This document shows positions 5,607 through 13,161 of a DNA stretch of 14,472 nt, one piece after another. The DNA is from an uncultured Intestinimonas sp. Lineage in GTDB: Bacteria > Bacillota_A > Clostridia > Oscillospirales > Oscillospiraceae. Position 1 is the first letter of the stretch. Each line of letters begins with the position of its first letter. Location: positions 1-14,472 of the forward strand of contig CAUBHZ010000013.1 in assembly GCA_958435885.1 (NCBI GenBank). Reading direction: 5' to 3'. A program made the translations under genes and the position numbers. The notes below the pieces were generated by a model. That model saw only the letters and a list, made by a program, of their open reading frames with translations, searched no databases and was not told the origin of the DNA.

Positions 5607-7934
5607 GTGAAGAAGCTCGAGGAGATCATAGACCGTGCTTTGACCATCCCCAGAGAGCATGAAGCGGGAGACATGTTGGAAAAACTGCGCCGGGGATGGG
5701 GCCGTTCTGTGCCAGAGCTGCTGGCGGAACGCCTGGATCAGGTCCAGGAGGCATATCTGGGTTTGCCCGACGGTCAAGTGCTGGAGGCCCTGGGCCAGGA
5801 GCTCAGCGCCCTGGGCTGGGACCTCTATGACCTGGAGGCCGGGGAGGGACACCGCCTGGTCCTGGTCCCGGGGGCGGAGAGCCTGGCGTTCGCCCGGGAC
5901 ATCCGACAGGAGACCGGATACTGCCGCCGGATGGGGCAGCCCGGTCGGGACCGGGGGCGCCCGGCCCGGCGCCTGTCTCCGGAGCGATGGCTGCCCCGGG
6001 AGGAGTACGCCCTGTCCGGCAGCACCCGCTATGTCATGGATGCCATCGCCGGAGACTTTGGGTGCGGGCGCTGGATGGAGCGGGACGCCGGAGACTGGCA
6101 GGGCAGCTGTGTCTTCGACCTGCGGGAGCTGCCCCCCAGGATCGTCCGGCTGGGGCGGAAAAAACGCTTCACCCGGCTGACCTACTCCCCCCGTCAGGAG
6201 TGCTACGCCGCGGTGTACGCCCCCTCCACGGCGGCCATCTGGACAGTGGCGGCGGGCCTGGACCCCCTGTGCGCCGACGACTGGTCCCGGCCCATGGACC
6301 TCACCTTTGACACCTGTCCCCGGCGGATCTGGTGGCTGGGGAAGTACCTGTGCGCGGGGGACCGGGAAAAGGCCGCCTGTGCGTGGGTGCGCGGAGGCAC
6401 GGCCCGGGAGAGCCACCGGCTGAGGCTGCCGGAGGGAGAGGTCCCCCGGCGGTTTGCCGTGGACGGCCTGGACCGCCTCTATCTGGCGGACGGGACAGAA
6501 GGTGGTCCGGTATACCGCTGGGAGGATGGCCGGGCGGTGCCGCTCCCCTTCGCACTGGAGGACGGGGAGGACCTGGGGGAGAGCGTGCCGGTGCCGGGGA
6601 CCGGCCACCTCTGGCTCCTACGCCGGACTCATGGGACGGAGCTGCTGGACCTGGACATGGAGACCGGAGCCCGCCGGGTCCGCCCGCTGGACGGCGTGGA
6701 GCCGGAAGCGGCCCTCCGGCCCCTCTGGGGGGACTGGGCGGCGCTGGTGAACGGCCCGCACGGGGAGGGGGAGACCGCTGCCTGGTTCTGGAATCGGCGC
6801 ACCGGAGAGGAGCTGCGCCTGATCCGGTCCATGCTGGGCGGGGCACGGCTGGACCAGCTGGGCGCTCTCACCGACGGCACCGTGGTTTTCACCGCCCTTC
6901 GCCCCGACGGGGAGCAGGTGCTCTGCCGCCCCACGGCCTTCTGGGCCCACCTGCGGAAGGCGGCCGGGGGGGAGAGCGGGGGGCGCTGGAGCGCCCCCGG
7001 GGGAGAGCCCGGCGGCCGGGTGCGGCTGGACAGAGGCGGCCTGACCGTGGACGGGAGGCGGCTGCGGCCTCCCTTCGGACTGGAACGGGCCTGTGAGGCG
7101 TTGGGGGAGGTCCGGCTGGCGGAAGACGGCCGCTGCGTCTGGGATGCCCGGGGCATCCAGGGCCGGCTGGACGGGGAGAAAAAGAGGCTCCTCACCCTGG
7201 AATTCTGCCTGGAGCCCCACCCGGAGAACCTGCCCCGGCAGCTCTTCGGCGGCGCCCTCCGGCTGGGGGAAAAGGACCTTGGGGCGGTGAAGTGGACCCG
7301 GGAGGGGGAGGCGGACACGGCCCGTGTAGGAGGGTTCACCGTCCGCACCCGGCGGCCCGGTCCCTTTCCGGCGGAGGCCGACCGGGCGGCCCGGGACCGG
7401 CTGGCCCTCCTGGCCAGCCGGCTGGAGGTCAGCTGGGAGGCGCCCAGGCCGAAGCCGAGGAAGGCGGCGCCGCCGGAGCCATACCGCCTCCGAAGGGCGG
7501 AGGGACCCGTGCTGCACTTTGACCATCTGAACTTCAAGCTGGCGGTGGTCCAGGTCCTCATGTACGAAAAGGAGCTCCTGGGCCCGAAATTTGACATCTG
7601 GGAGTTTACAAAGGGCTGTATGTGTCGTACATTAGGCTTGGAAGAGGAAGACGCCGGACCTCTGCCAGAGGTGCTCCGGTGGTTTGAGCGTCTGCCGGTC
7701 CCGGCCGGCCTGGCCGGGGCGGTGACCGAGCTGCATATGGATGGCGAGGACCGGATCTACAGCCAGATCTGGCCCGGCTGGGACGGCGACGACGAGTGCT
7801 TTGATCTCAATGGGGTGACTGAGGCGGAGCTGAGGCAGTTCCCCGCTCTGGAGCGCATGACCGTCATGACCTCCCGGCCGGAGGCGGTCCTGCCGGTGCT
7901 GGAGCAGTGCGGGATCGAGGCGGAGCTGTGGTGA
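5607..7934 (+). CDS. Large propeller-like protein with C-terminal DUF6892-like domain
   Basis: The 775-residue product starts at GTG 5607, six bases after GGGAGG (5595-5600). It has no signal peptide or membrane helix, so it is likely cytoplasmic. Residues 1-75 are helical. About 80-450 contain repeated short beta units with Asp/Gly turns (for example DGLDRLYLADG, GTGHLWLLRR, WAALVNG), suggesting a beta-propeller-like fold. A Gly-rich linker at about 450-470 follows. Residues about 635-775 (HFDHLNFKLAVVQVLMYEKE, then FDIWEFTKG, VTELHMDGEDRIY, WDGDDECFDL and QFPALERMTVM) strongly recall the DUF6892 domain, recognised from memory. That domain has no settled function. The gene is followed after 37 bases by the TPR-DUF4261 gene in the same operon. 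The function of both is unknown; a joint role is suggested by linkage. The codon at 7090-7450 is extremely GC-rich but in frame throughout. Confidence 0.85.
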   Translation: MKKLEEIIDRALTIPREHEAGDMLEKLRRGWGRSVPELLAERLDQVQEAYLGLPDGQVLEALGQELSALGWDLYDLEAGEGHRLVLVPGAESLAFARDIRQETGYCRRMGQPGRDRGRPARRLSPERWLPREEYALSGSTRYVMDAIAGDFGCGRWMERDAGDWQGSCVFDLRELPPRIVRLGRKKRFTRLTYSPRQECYAAVYAPSTAAIWTVAAGLDPLCADDWSRPMDLTFDTCPRRIWWLGKYLCAGDREKAACAWVRGGTARESHRLRLPEGEVPRRFAVDGLDRLYLADGTEGGPVYRWEDGRAVPLPFALEDGEDLGESVPVPGTGHLWLLRRTHGTELLDLDMETGARRVRPLDGVEPEAALRPLWGDWAALVNGPHGEGETAAWFWNRRTGEELRLIRSMLGGARLDQLGALTDGTVVFTALRPDGEQVLCRPTAFWAHLRKAAGGESGGRWSAPGGEPGGRVRLDRGGLTVDGRRLRPPFGLERACEALGEVRLAEDGRCVWDARGIQGRLDGEKKRLLTLEFCLEPHPENLPRQLFGGALRLGEKDLGAVKWTREGEADTARVGGFTVRTRRPGPFPAEADRAARDRLALLASRLEVSWEAPRPKPRKAAPPEPYRLRRAEGPVLHFDHLNFKLAVVQVLMYEKELLGPKFDIWEFTKGCMCRTLGLEEEDAGPLPEVLRWFERLPVPAGLAGAVTELHMDGEDRIYSQIWPGWDGDDECFDLNGVTEAELRQFPALERMTVMTSRPEAVLPVLEQCGIEAELW

Positions 7935-7971
7935 CCGGAGCGGGAGCCGCGGGGAAAGGAAGGGAAGAGGT

Positions 7972-9771
7972 ATGACGCAGCGGAAAGAGGAGTGCGGTCC
8001 GGTCATCCTGACGCCGGAGGACATCCGGCGGCTGGAGTCCTACGACAACGGGACCACCGGTTACTTCTACCGGATGCTGGACGACCTGGAGAACTGCATC
8101 CGCACCGGGGTGAGCCAGGGACGCTTCACGGAGGAGCAGGCCCGGGAGGATCTGGAGACGGCGCTGTGGTACTCCTTCGCCTGCAACAATGTGGATGAGT
8201 ATGAATACTACTACAGGGCGGCCCAGTGGATGCCGGCCTCGGAGAAGAACGCCGCCGGCTGCGGGGTCTGGTACTACCGCTATGCCTGCGCTCTGGTCTA
8301 TTGCAGCCGGCTGGAGGAGGCCCTGGCATACGCCGAGCGGGGGGTGGCGGAGGAGCCAGACTACCCCTGGGGCTGGCTCCAGCTGGGGCGGCTGCGCAGC
8401 CACTTCGGGGACCGGGCGGGCGCCCTGGAGGCAGCCCGCCGGGGGCTGGCCCTGGTGCCGGGGGACCACGAGTTCCTCACCCTGGAGGAGGACATCCGCC
8501 AGAGCAGGGATCTGGCCCAGATGGAGTTCCACTGGATCGACCCGGACAGCGACCGGGCCCTCCAGCGGGAGGAGAGCCCGGAGATCGCCGACAAGCGCCG
8601 CGCCGTGGCCTGTATCCTCCGGGACGAGCAAAATCTGGCGGCCATCAAGGCCCTTCTGGCGCCCACGGAGTGGGAGGCCGACGCCCCTTTCTGCACCTTG
8701 ACCATCCCCTATGGCGCCGGGACCCTGCTGGGGCGGTTCTGTATGAATGAGGCCGCCCTCTCCAAGCTGCCCCTCTCCTGGGTCCGGGAGCTGGTGCGCC
8801 GGCTGCCGGAGCTGGAGCGGCGGGGCCGGGTGTTCCTGTCCGCCCAGGCCGATGTGGATGTCGGCGGCGCGGAGCTGGAGTGGTTTTCCGTGGACCAGGA
8901 GCGGGACCTGCGCCTGTGCTACCGCCGGGAGCAGGACCACCAGCTGGTGGCCTTTGCCCCGGACTTCTCCCTGAGCAAGGGGGAACAGCCCGCCCTCAGC
9001 CGGGCCGAGGGGGGCACCTTTTTGGCCTTTGTGCTGCTGGCAGAGCCGGTTTGGGACGCCGACCGGTTCCGCCGGGACCTCCGGGACCAGTGGGGCATCC
9101 CCTGCATGACAGAGGCGCGGGAGGACGAGGAGGGCGGCAGTACACTGGTCTTCGCGGTGGACGGCATGACGGCGGCGGTGGGGCTGATCCCCGCCCCAGT
9201 CCCCCGCGGCGAGGCGGTGGAGCGGGCCAAGTGCAACTACCTGTGGGGGGAGGCGGTGGAGGCCGCCGGTGCCCACAGGGGCCAGATCGCGGTCACCGTG
9301 CTGGCGGAGGAGTGCGATCCCCGTGAGGCCGCCAGGCTGGAGGTGAAGCTGGTGTGCGCCGCCTGCCGGCAGGAAGGGGTGCTGGGGATCTACGCCAACG
9401 GCACCGTCTACGACCCGGACTTCTATCTGGGCTACGGCGGCCTGCTCCGGGAGGAGGAGCTGCCTCTGCCCGATCTGGTGTGGGTGGGGCTCTACCGGGA
9501 CGAGGAGGGGCTCAACGCCTATACCGACGGCCTGAGCGCCTTCGGCAAGGACGAGCTGGAGGTGATCTCCAGCGGGGCTGCGCCCGGGGAGCTGCGGAGC
9601 TTCCTCTACGACGTGGCCGACTATGTGATCGCCCAGGACGCCGTCCTCTTTGACGGCGAGACCATCGGTACCAGCGAGGAGGAAAAGCTCCCCATCACCC
9701 GCAGCGCCGGTGTCTGGCACGACGGGATGACCCTGAAGATCCGCTATGACGGCGGACAGGGCGGGAAATAG
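7972..9771 (+). CDS. TPR protein with C-terminal DUF4261 domain
   Basis: The 599-residue product starts at ATG 7972, with a purine-rich GGAAGGGAAGAGG immediately upstream. It has no signal peptide or membrane helix. Residues about 100-168 carry two TPR-like helix pairs (ACALVYCSRLEEALAYAERG and WLQLGRLRSHFGDRAGALEA), indicating a protein-binding module. Residues 170-345 are not recognised. From about 347 to 595 the sequence fits the DUF4261 family as I know it: GTFLAFVLLAEPVWD at the start, CNYLWGEAVEAAGAH and GQIAVTVL in the middle, then LVWVGLYRDEEG, FGKDELEV, and a final GETIGTSEEEKLPITRS and DGMTLKIRY. The biochemical role of DUF4261 is unknown. It is co-transcribed with the DUF6892-like gene and ends at a strong terminator. 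Confidence 0.88.
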   Translation: MTQRKEECGPVILTPEDIRRLESYDNGTTGYFYRMLDDLENCIRTGVSQGRFTEEQAREDLETALWYSFACNNVDEYEYYYRAAQWMPASEKNAAGCGVWYYRYACALVYCSRLEEALAYAERGVAEEPDYPWGWLQLGRLRSHFGDRAGALEAARRGLALVPGDHEFLTLEEDIRQSRDLAQMEFHWIDPDSDRALQREESPEIADKRRAVACILRDEQNLAAIKALLAPTEWEADAPFCTLTIPYGAGTLLGRFCMNEAALSKLPLSWVRELVRRLPELERRGRVFLSAQADVDVGGAELEWFSVDQERDLRLCYRREQDHQLVAFAPDFSLSKGEQPALSRAEGGTFLAFVLLAEPVWDADRFRRDLRDQWGIPCMTEAREDEEGGSTLVFAVDGMTAAVGLIPAPVPRGEAVERAKCNYLWGEAVEAAGAHRGQIAVTVLAEECDPREAARLEVKLVCAACRQEGVLGIYANGTVYDPDFYLGYGGLLREEELPLPDLVWVGLYRDEEGLNAYTDGLSAFGKDELEVISSGAAPGELRSFLYDVADYVIAQDAVLFDGETIGTSEEEKLPITRSAGVWHDGMTLKIRYDGGQGGK

Positions 9772-9777
9772 AGCGTG

Positions 9778-9819
9778 AAAAAACGGAGGAGGTCCGGTAC
9801 CGGACCTCCTCTGTTTTTT
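9778..9819. terminator. Bidirectional intrinsic terminator between convergent genes
   Basis: A long hairpin with arms at 9784-9796 and 9801-9813 (core AGGAGGTCCG / CGGACCTCCT) has an A-run at 9778-9783 and a T-run at 9814-9819. It can therefore stop transcripts from either side: the TPR-DUF4261 gene ends at 9771 and the convergent peptidase gene ends at 9832. Confidence 0.92.
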
Positions 9820-9831
9820 GTGCATAGGCGC

Positions 9832-12000
9832 TCAGCCCAGCAGGGCGGACAGATCGATCATGGCCTGGGTCTCCTTTGCGCCCAGATCGGCCAGGATCTG
9901 GGACTGGGACCGGATGGCGGCCTCATAGACGGCAATCTCCTGGGTGAAGTCGCCGCCCACCTCCTCATAGCGGACGAAGAGGCTGCGGGTGGCGGCGTCC
10001 ACGTCGGCTTTGGTGAAGCCGATGTCGGTGCCCCAGTAGAGGTTGTCCTGGTTGTCCTCACCCCAGAGCATGTCGTCCTGGATGGCGATGACCTCGGGGG
10101 AGAAGTACATGGCGTACCACTCCAGCACGTTGTTCACGGTCCAGGCATACTCGTCCACGGCGGTGGCCACGTCGCCGGTCTCCAGGCAGGCGATGATGCC
10201 CCGGCAGAGCTGGATGTTCTCCTGGGGCGCCTCGTGGGGGACGATGGGCCGCTCGTACATGAGGCCCAACAGGTTCTTCTGGGCGAACTGGAAGGCGGCC
10301 AGGTTCTTGGCTGTCAGCGCCCGGCCCTGGGCCCACAGGTCGGCCATGGCGGCGGTGTCGCCCTCAGTGCGGGCGGCGGCGTAGCTGTCGTTGACCTCAC
10401 GCACCCGGTCGGCCATGTCCTGAGCGGCGATGTTGAGCTCCTCCAGGGCGGCCTTGTAGGCCTCCACATCCACGCCGGCCTCTGCCATCAGCGCCTCGTC
10501 CATGGAGGCGAGGATGCGGTCATACTGGGCGGTGAAGTCCAGGTAGAGGGCGGGGGTCTGGTCGATGTACATGGCCAGGGCGCCGTAGTACTTCAGGTTG
10601 AAGTCCATGACGGTCCCGTTGTAGGTGTCGGGGGTGTCGTACTGGCTGTGGTAGATGTCCACGTAGAAGGGGAAGACGGTCTCCATATCCTTCTGGAGGA
10701 GAAAGCCGTTCACCGTGGAGGGCACACCGGCGGCGTAGTAGGAGAAGTCGTCGGAGTAGGTGTAGGTCTGGTAGCCCTCAGTGAGGACGCCGTCGGGGAA
10801 GCAGCCCTCGGGGTCGGGGGAGTAGGGGTACTCGTTGGCGAAGTAGTCCAGCATGGCGTACATCTCGGGGGCGGAGTAGGTGCTGGTGTAGGTGTCGAAC
10901 TCATAGGCGGGCAGCTCGAAGTTCAGGAAGGCCAGGGTCTTGCCCACCCACTCGGGGTGGACGTTGTTGATCATCTCCCAGGCGCCCACGGTCCAGTCGT
11001 ACTGGGTGTAGGAGGAGCCCCACTCCTCGGCGCCGTGGAGGCAGAAGACGATGTCGTTCTCGGGCTGGTAGCCGGAGTCGATCATGCCCTTGGCCATGGC
11101 CAGCACCAGGCCCACGGCGCAGTTGTCGTCCTGGAAGCCGGTGAAGTGGACGTCGTAGTGGCCGCCCACGATGATCTGGTAGTCGGAGGACTTGCCGGGG
11201 ATGCGGCCCAGGATGTTGTAGGTGGTGCCGTCCTCACTGACCTCGTTGTCCACCACCAGGGTGGCGGTGACGGGGCCGTCGGCCAGCTTGGCCTGGATGG
11301 CCTGGGAGTCGGCCAGGCCGATGGACAGGGTGGGGATGGCGGTGGGGCCGCAGATGTCCTGGCTGTTGAGGGCGTCGTCGGCCACCTGGGCAAAGCCGCC
11401 CACGTTGGCGGCCAGAATGGCGGCAGCGCCCTGGTACTGGGCCTCCAGCATGGGGTAGGTGATCCACCAGTTGGCCCGCTGGTCGATGTCGATGAGGACG
11501 ATCTTGCCCGTCACGTCCAGGCCCTCGTAGTCCCACATGGTGCCGTCGCCCACGTAGACGATCTCGGCGGTGAGGCCCTCGGCGGGGGTGGAGGCGGTGG
11601 CGTAGGAGTAGACGGCGTACTCCTCGCCGTCCACGGTGAGGCTGGCGCCGTTGAACTGCCAGCGGTCGCAGTCGGCGGCGGCCTTCTCCACGTCGGTAAG
11701 GCCGATCTCCTCCATGAGGCCGGCCAGATAGTCGGCGGTGGCGTGTTCGGCGTCACTGCCGGCGTTCCGGCCGCCCAGCTCGGAGTTGAAGAAGTCGGGG
11801 TTGGTGCTTAGCTCCAGGGCCACGTCGTAGGCGTAGTCGGCGGAGGCGGCGGAGAGGAAGCTCTCATAGGCGGTGCCGGGGTCAGTGCCGGCAGGGACCT
11901 CGCCGGTGGGTGCGGGGGTGGTCTGGGCCGTGGTGCCGCAGGCGGCCAGGCCGGAGATCAGGCCCAGGGTCAGGAGCAGCGCGGTGAGTCGTTTTTTCAA
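9832..12000 (-). CDS. Secreted M28-family zinc metallopeptidase lipoprotein with PA domain
   Basis: I start it at TTG 12000, nine bases after GGAGG (12010-12014), because this gives MKKRLTALLLTLGLISGLAAC, a clean lipoprotein signal with Cys21. Upstream in-frame ATGs would bury the signal. The 722-residue product likely sits on the outer membrane face. Residues about 135-250 look like a protease-associated (PA) insert. The M28 metal site is complete by eye: GGHYD (His281), DDN (Asp291/292), GAEEWG (Glu325/326), NFELPA (Glu362, where Asp is common) and YHSQYDT (His451). Aminopeptidase or carboxypeptidase-like action on external peptides is expected of the family; the exact substrate is unknown. 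About 230 extra C-terminal helical residues (490-722) are unusual. It lies downstream of a terminator-containing leader, so its expression may depend on read-through. Confidence 0.93.
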   Translation of the reverse strand: MKKRLTALLLTLGLISGLAACGTTAQTTPAPTGEVPAGTDPGTAYESFLSAASADYAYDVALELSTNPDFFNSELGGRNAGSDAEHATADYLAGLMEEIGLTDVEKAAADCDRWQFNGASLTVDGEEYAVYSYATASTPAEGLTAEIVYVGDGTMWDYEGLDVTGKIVLIDIDQRANWWITYPMLEAQYQGAAAILAANVGGFAQVADDALNSQDICGPTAIPTLSIGLADSQAIQAKLADGPVTATLVVDNEVSEDGTTYNILGRIPGKSSDYQIIVGGHYDVHFTGFQDDNCAVGLVLAMAKGMIDSGYQPENDIVFCLHGAEEWGSSYTQYDWTVGAWEMINNVHPEWVGKTLAFLNFELPAYEFDTYTSTYSAPEMYAMLDYFANEYPYSPDPEGCFPDGVLTEGYQTYTYSDDFSYYAAGVPSTVNGFLLQKDMETVFPFYVDIYHSQYDTPDTYNGTVMDFNLKYYGALAMYIDQTPALYLDFTAQYDRILASMDEALMAEAGVDVEAYKAALEELNIAAQDMADRVREVNDSYAAARTEGDTAAMADLWAQGRALTAKNLAAFQFAQKNLLGLMYERPIVPHEAPQENIQLCRGIIACLETGDVATAVDEYAWTVNNVLEWYAMYFSPEVIAIQDDMLWGEDNQDNLYWGTDIGFTKADVDAATRSLFVRYEEVGGDFTQEIAVYEAAIRSQSQILADLGAKETQAMIDLSALLG

Positions 12001-12084
12001 TTCAGTGTTCCTCCTCAAAGTATCTCTTCTCATATAAACAGCCCTCACGGGGCCATTTATCGGCCGGGAGGCGCGCCAGGACAG

Positions 12085-12117
12085 AAAAAAAGGCGGCGCG
12101 CCGGAAAGCGCACCGCC
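12085..12117 (-). terminator. Intrinsic terminator upstream of the M28 peptidase gene
   Basis: On the minus strand, GGCGGTGCGC pairs with GCGCGCCGCC (arms 12108-12117 and 12092-12101, one G-U pair, six-base loop), followed by seven T (12085-12091). It stands 85 bases before the TTG start and about 420 bases after the promoter at 12516-12544, so it either ends a separate small RNA or works as an attenuator for the peptidase. Confidence 0.85.
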
Positions 12118-12252
12118 TGTGAAGCGCACAGCTCCGCACAGGGAGCCGCCATAACTGTGTCAAGAGGGATACGCCGGGGCGGAGAGGGCGCCGGGTATCA
12201 GTGCCGTGGTCGGGCCGCCAAAAGGCTGGCTTTTGCACAGGAGCACCGGGTG

Positions 12253-12509
12253 CAAAGATGACTTTTCCACTCTTATTGACCATTTCACAAGTTGATGCGT
12301 TCTCCAACTTATAAAACCTGAGCGTCCATACGCTCAATCAATAAGGCAACAAAAGTTGCCAATCCGTACCCGCGGTACGGTCCCCGGCTCTTCGACGGGT
12401 TTTCGGCATTTGACCCGGCCGTCCGTGTAGCCTTGGCTCCCCAGGCAGAGGAGCGGTCAAAATCTTTGATCAGATGACTCCAATCAGAAGCCGCTGCCAG
12501 TCAGCGACA
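12253..12509 (-). ncRNA. Multi-hairpin structured RNA (candidate raiA-type or leader element)
   Basis: No gene fits 12001-12563. On the minus strand, CAAAGAT (12462-12468) pairs with ATCTTTG (12253-12259), closing a ~216-nt domain. Inside are hairpins with perfect arms: TTTGACC/GGTCAAA (12455-12461 with 12409-12415) enclosing GCTCC/GGAGC (12450-12454 with 12436-12440), CCGTACC/GGTACGG (12374-12380 with 12364-12370), GGCAAC/GTTGCC (12355-12360 with 12345-12350), GAGCGT/ACGCTC (12330-12335 with 12320-12325), and AAGTTG/CAACTT (12305-12310 with 12289-12294). GTCGCTG/CAGCGGC (12502-12508 with 12490-12496) stands at the 5' end. TTTGCAC/GTGCAAA (12250-12256 with 12232-12238) lies just 3' of the closing helix and competes with it. 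I cannot name the class with certainty; size and layout suggest comparison with raiA RNA. I see no known riboswitch core. Confidence 0.65.
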
Positions 12510-12515
12510 GGAGGA

Positions 12516-12544
12516 AGCATACCATTTTTTACATAAAAATGCAA
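12516..12544 (-). promoter_or_regulatory. Strong promoter driving the structured RNA/peptidase leader
   Basis: On the minus strand: -35 TTGCAT (12539-12544), an exact 17-base spacer and extended -10 TGGTATGCT (hexamer 12516-12521). Transcription would start near 12509. The spacer holds a 19-base dyad, CATTTTT-TACAT-AAAAATG (12523-12541), overlapping the -35, a possible operator. The promoter lies 20 bases beyond the acetyltransferase stop. Confidence 0.75.
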
Positions 12545-12563
12545 GTGTTTTTTTGTACTCAAA

Positions 12564-13148
12564 TTATGGCGTGATCCGGTCGTCCTCGGTGATGGGGCGC
12601 AGCACCCGGCAGGGGTTCCCCGCCGCCACCACGCCGGGGGGGATGTCGTGAGTGACCACGCTGCCCGCCCCGATGACGCTGCCGTTGCCGATGGTGACCC
12701 CCTGAAGGATCACCACATTCCCACCCAGCCAAACGTCGTCCCCCAGGGTGATGGGGAGGGCCCGCTCCAGGCCCTGGGCACGCTGGGCGGCGTCCAGAGG
12801 GTGGTTGGCGGTGTAGAGCCCGCAGTTGGGTCCCAGGAAGCAGTTTTTGCCCAGGGTGATGGGGGCGCCGTCCATGAGGTAGACCCCGTGGTTGAGAAAG
12901 CTGCCGTCGCCGATGCGGCAGTTGACGCCGTAGTCGGCATAGAAGGGGGAGAGGATGGTGACGTCCTTCCCTAGCTCTGGGATCAATGTCCGGAGCAGTC
13001 TGTTTCGTGTCTCGGCGTCTCCCGGCGCCGCGGCGTTGAAGGCGGCGCAAAGCTCCTCCGCCCTGGTGCGGTCGGCCAGGAGCTGAGGGTCAGAGTTGGC
13101 GTCGTACCAGAGCCCGGCGTCCATTCTTTCCTTCTCTGTCATGGGCAT
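12564..13148 (-). CDS. Maltose/galactoside O-acetyltransferase-like protein
   Basis: The 194-residue product starts at ATG 13148, eight bases after AGGAGG. It fits the NodL-LacA-Maa group of left-handed beta-helix (hexapeptide repeat) acetyltransferases in both length and order. An N-terminal helical cap (EKERMDAGLWYDANSDPQL) comes first, then LSPFYADYGVNCRIGDGSFL, then the catalytic-site segment YTANHPLD with His116. The hexapeptide coils ITLGDDVWLGGNVVILQGVT and IGNGSVIGAGSVVTHDIPPG follow. Members transfer acetyl from acetyl-CoA to a sugar hydroxyl; the natural sugar here cannot be told. It is cytoplasmic, probably trimeric by family. It is 13 bases after the LysO C-terminal gene and likely in its operon, though no shared function is evident. 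The symbol is left empty because maa, lacA and nodL cannot be separated. Confidence 0.93.
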   Translation of the reverse strand: MPMTEKERMDAGLWYDANSDPQLLADRTRAEELCAAFNAAAPGDAETRNRLLRTLIPELGKDVTILSPFYADYGVNCRIGDGSFLNHGVYLMDGAPITLGKNCFLGPNCGLYTANHPLDAAQRAQGLERALPITLGDDVWLGGNVVILQGVTIGNGSVIGAGSVVTHDIPPGVVAAGNPCRVLRPITEDDRITP

Positions 13149-13161
13149 GAGAAGCGCCTCC

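Noticed and set aside
5577..7597. Several long minus-strand frames (5577-6608, 6301-6846, 6618-7526, 6629-7597)
   Set aside because: All are antisense to the 775-residue gene, mutually overlapping, and low-complexity without ribosome sites.
7864..9825. 653-codon open frame on the minus strand
   Set aside because: Antisense to the TPR-DUF4261 gene; Pro/Leu/Gly-rich, no domain, and it crosses the bidirectional terminator.
9775..11811. 678-codon open frame on the plus strand
   Set aside because: It is antisense to the M28 peptidase, whose signal peptide and metal motifs are clear. The translation is low-complexity Gly/Val/His, typical of a GC-rich shadow.
12002..12337. 111-codon frame upstream of the peptidase
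   Set aside because: It spans the terminator and RNA hairpins, starts within the structured region, and has no recognisable protein features.
12253..12468. Known riboswitches (T-box, SAM, cobalamin, c-di-AMP ydaO, c-di-GMP, TPP, FMN, lysine) as the identity of the RNA
   Set aside because: Their core motifs are not present. ACCGCG at 12370-12375 on the minus strand recalls a T-box, but it is just the loop of a perfect hairpin and the rest of the T-box is missing.
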